A DNA stretch of 11,360 nucleotides from Zygnema cylindricum (taxonomy: Eukaryota > Streptophyta > Zygnematophyceae > Zygnematales > Zygnemataceae). Shown piece by piece: positions 1-8,005 of this stretch. The stretch lies in NCBI GenBank assembly GCA_037447655.1, contig JBBHKE010002316.1:1-11360 (forward strand), read 5' to 3'. The stretch's first letter is position 1; every line of letters starts with the position of its first letter. Under the pieces are notes generated by a model. That model had not been told where the DNA came from, made no database searches, and saw only the letters and a program-made list of their open reading frames with translations. A program made the position numbers and the translations under genes.

Positions 1-161
1 TGGAAGTCTGCGCAGTCTGTGGAAGTTCTTAATACTTCAGCTGATGGTTAGCTATAGTCTCTGATAAAACATCGCGGATCTCTATGGTGACACGTTGCAT
101 GTTACGATTAGATACTCCATGCGTTTTCAGGTAGAAAAAATGATCGATTTCGGAAAAAATG

Positions 162-510
162 GTCGATTTGGCGCGCTTTGCAATATTGGCGGAAAATTCG
201 AGCCGACCGTACGGGCGGCGCTCGTACGGACTTGAAATTGATACTTCTGGTCATGGATCATTTTTGTACGAAACGATGTAGTACAATTTTTTCTCAATAA
301 CTACGCATGCCGTACGGTCCGATGAGATCATTTCAGCTTCCAATCACGGGATACCGTCAGATCGTACAGCGCGAGGATCGCCTTCCCTACACATGACGGG
401 ATACTTCGAAAAAGCCGTACAGCGCCGCGTGGACATCTAAAATTCCCGCCGGCCGCTCGGCTCGATCTCTTTCGCCGACAATGCAAAGCGCGCCAAAATT
501 TTCAAATCGA
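162..510. repeat. Inverted repeat (fold-back / MITE-like element)
   Basis: The arm at about 168-209 (core GGCGCGCTTTGCA, 170-182) is matched in reverse complement by the arm at about 455-496 (core TGCAAAGCGCGCC, 482-494). The match continues imperfectly through GGCG(A)AA and TCGAGCCGA on the inner side. Between the arms CGTACGG/CGTACAGCGC words recur (198-220, 309-318, 363-373, 416-425), and ACGGGATAC occurs at 346-354 and 396-404, an internal direct repeat of about 50 bp. This stretch is richer in G+C than the DNA after 600. It has no ORF of note. Best reading is a degraded non-autonomous fold-back transposon or MITE; the outer ends and target duplication could not be fixed by eye. Confidence 0.5.
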
Positions 511-556
511 TACTATCGTCTATCTGAAAAAACATAAATCGTCCGATCTAAAGCGT

Positions 557-566
557 GCCACGTGTC
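557..566. promoter_or_regulatory. G-box / ABRE-like site
   Basis: GCCACGTGTC contains the palindromic G-box CACGTG (559-564) in the extended form bound by plant bZIP and bHLH factors. It lies about 90 bp upstream of a TATA-like sequence and about 420 bp upstream of the start codon of the secreted-protein gene, so it could be a promoter element of that gene. A single short match can occur by chance; function is inferred. Confidence 0.3.
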
Positions 567-651
567 GCCTTAGATTTCTTCGACTTTCCTGGCAAATACT
601 ATAGCGAAGCTATTCAAAATTTCAGCTAAAGTATTTCAAATTTTTTAGGCA

Positions 652-660
652 CTATATATT
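652..660 (+). promoter_or_regulatory. Candidate TATA box of the secreted-protein gene
   Basis: CTATATATT sits in AT-rich DNA 330 bp upstream of the ATG at 986. If used, transcription would start near 685 and give a 5' UTR of about 300 nt. TATA-like words are cheap in DNA this AT-rich, so this rests mainly on its position downstream of the G-box and on the lack of a better candidate. Confidence 0.25.
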
Positions 661-985
661 TATGAAAAATGTTTAATTTCTATCACAAAATATAGAAAGG
701 CATTTAAATTGACCTAATTTTGTAGTTTCTTACGAACATTTCATCCATTTTCGTACGATTTTATCTAGTATTGAGGTTTCATTTTACCAAATTTAACTGA
801 TTTTCACCAAATATTGTGTAATTTGAGCAATTTCATCCAACTTTTGTCAATTTTCATTTTGTTATATCAATTTTTTCATCGTGCTAAAGGACCCAAATTT
901 TACTTAGTTGAATTTTGCTTCCCCAAAAACGAAAATTAGTCGTGAAATCTTATCAAAAATAGTAAATTTGAAAAAAAAAAAAGGG

Positions 986-1692
986 ATGGCTACACAAAAA
1001 TCACCAATTATGTTATTTCCGTCACTTATTTTGTCTTTTGTGATTCTTCAATTGATTTTCCCATTTTGTTTGGGTGAAATAAGCGAAAAAATGAACGGAA
1101 AAGCCGTCGATCTTGGTACTAAAACACCTTCTTTTTGTTCCTCGCTACAATACTTTTGATTTTTGTCGCTTTATTTATTGTTTCTTTTTTTCCCTCTCGT
1201 GAAATACCAAAAAACGAAGTTGTGCAATTAACAATTCCTATTTTGTATATATACTATTTTATTTTTCTTTTGTTTTTCCATTTAAGGTCGAAAATTTGGA
1301 AGTTGGGGAAAAATCGATCCTTGTAAATTTCCAGGAAAGTTCGGAAAATGTGAAATTCCTCACATTCCAAAAATTAAAGGTTTGATCCCTATTTCCATAA
1401 CTCCAATAGAACTTTTAAAATCCTTTTTTTTGCCTTTTTTGTTTTTTTTGGCTTTTTCTGTTTTTTTTTGCTTTTTTTCTACACAAATTTTGAAAAAGTT
1501 AGGTAGAATTTTTTAAGTCTTGTGAAATTAAAAGATATTTCTCTCTCTTACTCTTAATTTCTGTGTTTTTTTTTGTGTACAGGACCATTCATTGCTATTC
1601 CTTCATACTTCCCTCCTCCTCCTACGCCCACTCCCATCAATCCCACTCCTCCCTCTCCTTCTCCCATCCCCACTACTCCTGAAAGATTTTGA
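986..1692 (+). CDS. Small secreted Pro-rich protein, three exons, unrecognised family
   Basis: Exons 986-1115, 1287-1379 and 1583-1692 join in one frame; both introns are phase 1, GT-AG and T-rich (171 and 203 nt). The spliced product is 110 aa. Residues 8-29 are a hydrophobic signal peptide, probably cleaved near Gly30, so the protein should enter the secretory pathway. The mature part has a basic, Gly/Lys/Phe-rich stretch with two cysteines (Cys56 and Cys65, in CKFPGKFGKC) and then a tail (76-107) with 15 prolines, including PPPP, TPTP and SPSP. Such [S/T]-P modules are typical sites of proline hydroxylation and O-glycosylation in plant cell-wall glycoproteins. The ATG is chosen for its context (G at -3, G at +4) and because it directly precedes the signal peptide; the frame is also open upstream from 908. 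A second donor at 1074 would drop residues 31-44 and keep the frame. Role is unknown: a wall glycoprotein or a peptide precursor are both possible. Confidence 0.62.
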
Positions 1693-1899
1693 TTTGATTC
1701 GATCTTTGATTTTTGATTTATGATTGATCTGGTTTGATTTATTCGATCGGATCCGATTTTGATTTGACTATGTCCGACTCCCATCCGGATGCCTCTCTCC
1801 CTACTTTTGCAATTTTTTTAATGAATGAATGATTGGATCAATAAATTCATAGTTTAGTCTTTTTCCCCCTTTTTTCTCATACAAAAAGTTTAAAATAAA
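1693..1899 (+). terminator. 3' UTR and poly(A) signals of the secreted-protein gene
   Basis: After the TGA at 1690-1692 comes a degenerate TTTGAT(T) repeat (about 1687-1768). AATAAA follows at 1840-1845 and again at 1894-1899, about 150 and 200 nt past the stop. This spacing is ordinary for a plant 3' UTR and supports the gene model. Cleavage would fall shortly after either hexamer. Confidence 0.45.
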
Positions 1900-1970
1900 T
1901 ATGAAGTATCATACTTTTATTTAGAAGTAAATGTTCTGAAATTCTTGATACATAGCATACAAAAAAAAAG

Positions 1971-2017
1971 GGTCAAAAAACTCAAAAAAAAGTCAAAAAA
2001 GTCAAAAAAGTCAAAAG
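1971..2017. repeat. Short tandem repeat, GTCAAAAAA-type
   Basis: Four to five copies of a 9-10 bp unit (G)GTCAAAAAA, the first two slightly diverged (CTCAAAAAA and a longer A run), the last three nearly perfect. It is non-coding, in AT-rich DNA just past the probable poly(A) site of the secreted-protein gene. Confidence 0.8.
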
Positions 2018-2206
2018 CTAATTATTGAAAGAAACAAAAGTATTAAGCCATTTTTTTAGATTTTTTTTTTCTTTTTACGACATGAGTACCCATTGAAAAA
2101 AAAATCAGTAATCTTTTTAATAAATTTATTGATTAATTTTGAGAATTCCTAAACCAATGTTTGTTTCAATTTCAAAACTGAACTTTTGAAATCCCATTTT
2201 TTACAT

Positions 2207-2432
<226 letters not shown>

Positions 2433-2593
2433 GACTAGACATAAATTTGTTTTTCTTTCTAAAAAGTAACATATCACCTTTTTTTTTTTTGGATTTATTT
2501 GCTTAGGTTTATTGAAAGATTTGGAGAAAAAGTTGCACAAAAAAAAGAAAATGTGAGTTTCTTTCCATTTGTTATTTTTTTACTTCAGATTCT

Positions 2594-2806
2594 GAGGGGG
2601 GGAAAAGAGAGAGGAAGGGAGAGAGGCTGGGAGAGAGATAGGGAGAGAAAGAGAGGAAGAGAGGAGGGAGAGAGAGGAAGAGAGGAGGGAGAGAGAGGAA
2701 GAGAGGGAGAGAGAGGAAGAGAGGAGGGAGAGAGAGGGAGATAGGAGGAGAGGGAGATAGGGAGAGGGAAAGAGAGAGAGAGAGTGAGAGAGAGGGGGAG
2801 GGCGAT
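2594..2806. repeat. GA-rich polypurine tract with a higher-order repeat of about 22 bp
   Basis: Roughly 210 bp of almost pure purine (GAGA, GGGA, GGAAGAGAGG words). A unit around GGAAGAGAGGAGGGAGAGAG recurs at 2655, 2677 and 2698 and, shortened, at 2715. The Arg/Glu/Gly and Ser/Leu/Pro open frames it creates are low complexity and should not be called as genes. It lies between a good 5' splice site (2553) and an acceptor (2899-2900), so it may be intronic. Confidence 0.93.
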
Positions 2807-2900
2807 TTGTAATTTTTCTCCATCCCTATTGGTATTCGAATGTCCATTTTATTCTGTTTCTTTTCTCTTATTATTAAATTTTTTATTATTTTTACCGCAG

Positions 2901-3348
2901 CCCAACATGGCCCCCCCCTCCATGGAAGAAGTTCGGATAAATCCAAAAAAACTGACGTCAGCTTTTGGAAAGGTGGCGTCAGCAAAAAATTCCCTTTTTT
3001 CATTTGCATTTTTCTTTGCAAACTTTTACGAAACAGCGTTTTTAACACTTTAGTTTAATAAAAACTCCTGACGTTTTATCGTTTTTTCTTATTTTCTTCT
3101 ATTTATGTTATATGTTATTCTATCAAATATTATTTTTCTTTCTATTTATATTAAATTTTCTTCTATTATTTTTTTTTTGTTATTATTTCCTTGTTTTAAT
3201 TGCAGGCTCAAATGCAAATATCAATTTAAATTTCTCTTTTGGGAACGAAAACTTTAAGGAATTCGGAGGTTATTTTGGAAATGTAAATGATAAATTTTTG
3301 AAAATAATTGAGAATCTAGAAGTTGGGGGTTTGGAAAGTAATAAATAG
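2901..3348 (+). CDS. Putative terminal two exons of a gene, function unknown
   Basis: Exon A is 2901-2972 (after a T-rich tract and CCGCAG; donor AAAG|GTGGCG). Exon B is 3206-3348 (after TTAATTGCAG; ends TAG). Both boundaries are phase 1, so A (72 nt) joins B in a single open frame through GGC (Gly). The peptide is basic in A (SDKSKKTD) and Asn/Phe/Gly-rich, then acidic, in B (FGNENFKEFGGYFGN, then KIIENLEVGG). No family is recognised. The upstream exon must also end in phase 1 and was not found nearby; exons 1 and 2 of the 986-1692 gene do end in phase 1. A separate exon candidate at 2507-2552 (donor GTGAGT) has the wrong phase. AATAAA at 3056-3061 inside the supposed intron weakens the model. 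Confidence 0.35.
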
Positions 3349-4170
3349 TCATATAAGATTTTAGATTTTTATGGCATTTTTTTGGAATATTTTCAATATA
3401 GTGTTTTTCGTCCTTATTATCGTTTTTTTATCATAACTACAGTTGTCAATTTCCTCTTCTTTAGAAATTAACTTTCCATCTATAAATGTAGTTACGTTGA
3501 AGGGAGAGAGGGAGAGAGGGAGAGGCAGATAGGGAAAGAGCGATCTTTATTTTCCGAATTGTTAACTTTCCATACTATTTTCCCGGTCTTCGTCGTTTTA
3601 GATTTTGGTTGTGTTTAGTTTTTAGCTTTATTGTCAATATATCCACAGTATAACTATTCAAAATATAGTAATTGGCCTATATAGTGTATATCTCTGTATA
3701 GAGAATACAATATTCTAATTAAAATATGCTAATAGATCATACTTTATTCAGAGTAAAGATTATACTTTATTCAAAATATAGTAGTAGATCATATTGAGGT
3801 CTACTAGACAATGCAAACGATGATTACGTTTCTTTTAATTTGGAATTTACAAAAATTTGTTTTTAAACACTATTTCATGAATTGTATTCTATTTCTTTTT
3901 ACAAATGTGTATTTTTCTCTTGTACAATGTGATTAAACAATGAAATGATTGCACAACAATATGATTAAACGGCGATGTGATTAAACAATGGAACGGTATT
4001 GCAAATTTGATTTTTGCTTCTTTCACTTTCAGCCTTGAGAATGACAGTTGACAAAAGCACAAAATATGTATATGTTCACTTTTTCTCCTTAATTTTTTCT
4101 CTTCTTTTAGTTTTTTTGATAATAAAATTTCAAAAACATTTAAAACTCTACCAAAAATGACGAAACTTGT
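3349..4170. other. AT-rich intergenic stretch with minor repeats, no gene seen
   Basis: Contents by eye: a short GA tract (3499-3540); an AT-rich segment (3640-3800) in which ATTCAAAATATAGTA occurs near 3655 and 3769 and ATACTTTATTC twice between; and three copies of a GTGATTAAACAATG-like word (about 3928-3995). No open frame here has coding character and no splice-compatible exons were found. The left part may be 3' UTR of the preceding putative exons. Confidence 0.5.
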
Positions 4171-4483
4171 GACTTCATTGGTTTGACAGAGGAGAGAAAA
4201 AACTCAAAACTAACATTTTAATGCATATAAAAAAGCTCTTCAAGACTTCAAATAAACTAAACATATTATTTATATAAACGAAAACGCAGGATAAATTAAA
4301 AAGCACGATGGCAAACCATCTGAGTCCGAGGGTACAAAAGAGGTGGCATGGCCGAAACTGAAAAACTACCAGCAGGGAATAAAATAACAGCACAACAAAA
4401 ACAAAAAGAAAAAAACAACAAGGGAAAATAAAAGCACCCAAACTCAAAATGAAAAGCACGACAATTGACAAAGCAAGAACTAC

Positions 4484-4501
4484 AACCCCAACCCCAACCC
4501 A
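4484..4501 (-). repeat. Short (GGGGTT)n-like tract just after the retrotransposon stop codon
   Basis: On the minus strand TTGGGTTGGGGTTGGGGTTG starts a few bases after the terminal TAG, giving three to four G-runs spaced by TT. It resembles telomere-type repeats of some eukaryotes but not the plant TTTAGGG unit. It may be just a short 3' UTR repeat; it could fold as a G-quadruplex in the RNA. Confidence 0.6.
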
Positions 4502-4507
4502 ATTAAA

Positions 4508-5686
4508 AAACTACGAAAAGCAACCCCGTAAGTCCCCCCATCTCGGGGGAGCACGTTGAGGGAGTTCCGTAACCCGGCGAGGATCCATAGCCGCAACAGA
4601 CGATCGGAGAAGAATAGAAGCTTGCACTCGTTGTAAAGCCACAAATAAGCGTTGACGATAAAAAGAAGTAAGGACCGAAAGAGGAGGGCTCCCTGGTCCT
4701 CGGCGCTCGAAAGCACGTCGAGCGCAAGTACGGAGAAACTCGTCCATTGCAACACCCAGACAACCAAAGATCTAGACCGCCATCGGAATAAAGTCATCCA
4801 TAGGGTCCCGGTGGGCATAATCACGCTCCTTCGCCTTAGCGGCATTACGAGCCGCCAGCCCAACATATCGAGTCGCCTGACCAACAACTGTAGCTGAAGT
4901 AGGGTTCGCCAAAACAATATCACCGAAGATGCGACGGGCACCATCAAGTATAACAACATCGATCCGACGCTTGGAAATAATATGAGAAACTTCCACAGAA
5001 AAGCCCCCTTCTGAAGCGATAGTCGCAACATTATCGCGAATAGTGTCGTGCACCTGGATCAAATCTCCCCTATGGGAGCAACGAAGCAAATGGATACCAT
5101 CAGCCCCTAAGACGCGACCACATGCACAAACAAGAGAGCCAAGTAAGGAGGATGGGGGAGGCCAAGGCGAAACCGCAAGGCGGTGGTGAACTGAGCCGGT
5201 GAGAATCGGAGAGTGGACAAAATCGGTGTAGCGAAAAGCCAAGACCCAGAACCAGGTCCACCACAAGAGAGAAGACGGGCACGCGAAGAATCGGAGGGAA
5301 GCGCCTTGAGAAGGTCGGATTTGATGGCGGCGACAACCCGATCAGAAATCGATTCCTTGACACGCTCAACAGATTTTGTAACAAGGGTGGAGAAAATTGG
5401 CACATCCACTAGGGCATGGGGAGGAAGAGAACGTGACGCGTCCAGTAGAGATCGTTGGAAGGCGAACACACCGTCTGAAACCCGGGTGATAACAGTAGCT
5501 AGAACGGGGGTGTCCCCAGCCAAGAAACGGGAAACAAGAGTGGAGGCAATAAGACACCAACTTCCCAAATAGGCAGCGGGAGCAACACGAACAATGGATA
5601 GTAGACCCATCCCCCTAGTAGAGAGGGAGGGATGCGTGAATGCGGGCCGCGGGCCCAGACTCGCGATAAAATGCCCCCTAACCTAA
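4508..5686 (-). pseudogene. Retrotransposon C-terminal part: CCHC knuckle and restriction-like endonuclease
   Basis: From about 5686 the frame resumes with STRGMGLLSIVRVAPAAYLG, a linker conserved in this group, and runs to PGSGSWLFATP and ALRFRLGLPHPP. A one-base shift near 5125-5145 then leads to a knuckle, C-x1-C-x9-H-x3-C (5128 to 5078), followed by HDTIRDNVA. Next is RIDVV, 12 residues, then GDIVLANP (Asp codons 4960-4958 and 4921-4919). This fits the (R/K)-x-D...x12-14...D spacing of the RLE nuclease, which nicks the target; Ile replaces the usual Pro. YVGLAARNAAKAKERDY fits the conserved region after it. An in-frame TAG (4772-4774) precedes the last 87 codons, which contain FYRQRLFVALQR, before the final TAG at 4508-4510. 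Confidence 0.8.
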
Positions 5687-5689
5687 CAG

Positions 5690-6840
5690 AGTGTGGAGGA
5701 CTTCCATGAGGCGATTGTCAAAAACCGAGAGAGGGGAGATAAATGTCGGAGTGGGAGGGGAAGTACGAGTAAGATAAGAAGGGCGGTGGGGAAAACACCT
5801 GGTTAACATAGCAAAAGCAACTTGGGGATCGGGAAGGCGAGGAAGATCGTCCACTTGGGCTAGATTTGTCTATAAAGCATCATGAAGGAATTGGGTCACG
5901 AAAGTATCCAAACTAAGGGGGCAACCAAGCACTCGAATGCCACTGGAGGGAGAAAGGGTTTGAAAACCAAGAGGTGGAGTAAACAAAAGTGGAATATCCT
6001 GAGGAGACCGAATAACACACTTCGACGGCTGGACTGAAAGGTTCAGTTCAGCTAAACGTTCCTTGAAAAAATCATATGCCAACACGACTTGTTCTCTGGG
6101 CCCAATAATGTGTGTATCATCTACGACCGAAGGGAAAAGGCAAGAAGGGAAGGCGGCTGCGAAGGCACGAAGGGCCCGGTAATGGGCGAGGGCGAACAAA
6201 TGTTCGCCGAGAGGGTCGCCTTGGCGAGTGCCAGTAGCAGAGCAGAGAGGAATGAGATCACCATCGGCCGAGAAGCAAAGGTTGTTTGTCAAAGAACAGG
6301 AAGCCCTCACAAAGGGGAATAATTGGACAATTGGAGATGGAGTCGCCATAAGCTCCGAAAATATCACGTTCTGATCCACCTTATTAAAGGCATTGGAAAC
6401 GTCGACCTAAAGGACCAACCAATCCGGATGTACATCCAACAAAGCCCGAATCCCGTGGACCACGGCCTCACAACCCCCTCTCGTGGCCACTCCAAACTGA
6501 TGAGGAGAAAAATAAGCATGGAAAGCTGGTTGGAGCTGGAGATATATCGCACGAGCCACCAATGTGCATAAAACCTCTCCCACGGCGATAGGGCGGATCT
6601 CACCATTAGGTTTGGCGACTGCCACAAGGTGGGACGCCGTGAGAAGATCACAAATCCGAGGGAAGGGAACATACTCGAAAAAACACATCGAACTCCGTGG
6701 CACCCGATTCAGGGGGCAAAACATGGCGAGAGCCTTAATGAAAACCTCCCAATTCCCAAGAAAAACTCTCAGAAGGCTCAAAGGCGTGGATGGAAGGGGG
6801 TAAAGGGGAAGGGGCGGTGGGGTGGAGAGCTCAAAGGACC
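5690..6840 (-). pseudogene. Reverse transcriptase domain of the retrotransposon (two in-frame TAG)
   Basis: In a single frame the sequence shows the RT blocks in order: AVAKPNGEIRPIAVGEVL (about 6622-6569), FGVATRGGCEAVVHGIRALL (6496-6437), VDVSNAFN (just after the TAG at 6407-6409), GTRQGDPLG (6232-6206) and VVDDTHIIGP (about 6127-6098), then the thumb-side DPQVAF segment near 5830. The VVDD box is the metal-binding catalytic motif; Val stands where Tyr/Phe-Ala/Leu is usual. The enzyme would copy the element RNA into DNA at a nicked target (target-primed reverse transcription). TAG at 6407-6409 falls where the family normally has a residue such as Gln before VDVSNAF; the second TAG is 5870-5872. 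The frame is lost at a stop near 5680-5690. Confidence 0.85.
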
Positions 6841-7545
6841 TTATTAGTGGAAGAAGATCCGAGGGCAGGGGTGAATGGATGTAGGACCCGAACCGCTCGA
6901 GAAAGCTCACCAACACGGCCTAAGTGAATTGCTCGATGATAAGAGGCCGCGACATACGATGGCCTAGGCGGCCGACATGGAATGAAAGAGGTGCTCGATA
7001 CCCGATCCTCATGCTCGGCGTGGAGGGCCTTCCAGTCACCCATGAAGGAATCGGCGACAACGGGCTATAGTTTCTCTAGCCCCACTGCCCCCTCCACGAC
7101 CTGGAAGGACTAGCACCCAGAGAGAGAACGTAAGAAGAAGGTGCCAAGGAGCAATGTCCGCCGGGTTTGAACAAATGTGGGACAAGGGGAGGTGGAGGGC
7201 ATCTTGTACTATTGTCTTGACGGCGATAGGTATACGGGTGTACAATCGCGGGCGGGGAGCTTCCAAATCGTAATCCCCCAAAACATCTAACTCACGAACG
7301 AAATTCCAATCCTCATCTGTGGGGCCGGAGGGGAGTGTGATCGACGACGATTGAGGAGAGGTGATAGACAAAGGACCACCTAGGGTTATACAATGTCGAC
7401 AACTCCGTGTGTGAAGGGAAATACCGGCCCCAACGTCAAAAAGGTTGTGACACCGAGGACATTCCAAACGCCTAGAAGATTTACGAGGTTTGGGGGGTGG
7501 TGGGGGAGGGAGAAGGGAATAAGAAGGGCTTCCGGACATGGTCAT
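6831..7545 (-). pseudogene. Retrotransposon protein, N-terminal part with CCHC zinc finger (frameshifted)
   Basis: The start ATG at 7545 (a second ATG lies two codons on) opens a Pro-rich leader (PPPPPP, residues 13-18). A zinc finger follows, C29-x2-C32-x12-H45-x3-C49, of the type found N-terminal to the RT in RLE elements, where it helps bind DNA. The first frame runs to RRFLHG and stops at TGA (7036-7038). One extra G in the GGG at that point explains it: the next frame (from 7043) continues directly with GDWKALHAEHE and then GELSRAVRVLHP, a segment typical of the region before the RT. A further +1-type shift near 6830-6840 leads into the RT. The product is thus broken twice. The short 5' leader upstream is pyrimidine-rich. 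Confidence 0.72.
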
Positions 7546-7679
7546 AAAATCAAAGAAGCCATGGGAATTGGGAGGGTGAGAGGAAGAGAAAACGTGGGAG
7601 AGGAAATGGAACTATGTGGGATGGATGGAGAAATTGGTAGTGGGCAAGAATATAAAATAAAGTTTGATGCCGGAAAAGA

Positions 7680-7915
7680 AGGGGGGGGGGAGAGGGGGGA
7701 GGAGGGGGGGGGGGGGGGGGGGGGGAAGAGGGGGAAGGAGAGAATTCAAGCATCGGTTCTCGGTGTGTAAGGGGTATAGGGGAGGGGGGGGCGAGGGGGG
7801 GAAGAGAGGGCAAAGAAATGTTTGTTTGTTTGTTTTTTTTTTTTTTTTTTTTTTGTATTTTTTTTTTTTTTTTTTTTTTTAGAGTGATTGTGTACGTGTG
7901 TGTGTGTGCGCGCAT
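7680..7915. repeat. Cluster of homopolymers and a GT/GC tract upstream of the retrotransposon ORF
   Basis: On the plus strand: G-rich 7680-7735 with a run of 22 G (7704-7725), more G runs at about 7780-7800, GTTTGTTTGTTTG at 7820-7832, T runs at 7833-7854 and 7858-7880, then alternating ACGTGTGTGTGTGTGCGCGC (7893-7912). The open frames through this stretch (poly-Gly, poly-Phe, poly-Lys) are artefacts. Read on the minus strand, A runs lie upstream of the element's ORF and could be the tail of another insertion. Lengths of such runs are prone to sequencing error. Confidence 0.9.
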
Positions 7916-8005
7916 TTTGTACGTATGATTTTTGGAACTCGCTATTTGGGGGGATGGGGAGTCAAGCAATTCATGGGGAGAGGGGGGGGGGCTAGTAATG
8001 ACCTA

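Larger units (their letters stand above)
4200..7680 (-). mobile_element. Degenerate non-LTR retrotransposon, RLE-type (R2/NeSL/HERO-like)
   Basis: One long protein-coding region, 7545 to 4508 on the minus strand (about 1,010 codons when followed across breaks), has the order zinc finger - reverse transcriptase - CCHC knuckle - RLE endonuclease. This order, with no AP endonuclease in front and no RNase H seen, is that of early-branching, often site-specific non-LTR elements. It is disrupted by in-frame TAG at 6407-6409, 5870-5872 and 4772-4774 and by frame changes near 7036-7043, 6830-6840, 5680-5690 and 5125-5145, so it cannot make its protein unaided. The 3' UTR (4507 down to about 4200) is T-rich on the sense strand; no poly(A) tail and no target-site duplication were found, so both ends are estimates. 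Its G+C content is clearly above that of the flanks. Confidence 0.8.

Noticed and set aside
2507-2552. Short exon with TTAG acceptor and GTGAGT donor (peptide like [15 protein letters not shown])
   Set aside because: Splice sites are good, but its end phase (0 or 2) does not match the phase needed by 2901-2972, and no other partner was found. It is kept only as a possibility.
2499-3048. Arg/Glu/Gly (plus) and Ser/Leu/Pro (minus) open frames
   Set aside because: Low-complexity translation of the GA-rich tract; no start context, domain or splice support.
5213-5572. Plus-strand open frames across the 4.6-7.5 kb region
   Set aside because: They are antisense shadows of the minus-strand retrotransposon, which shows RT and nuclease motifs in order.
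7833-7880. Poly(A) tail (minus strand) marking the retrotransposon end
   Set aside because: It lies upstream of the element's start, not behind its stop, so it is not this copy's tail; it might belong to another insertion, but no body was identified.
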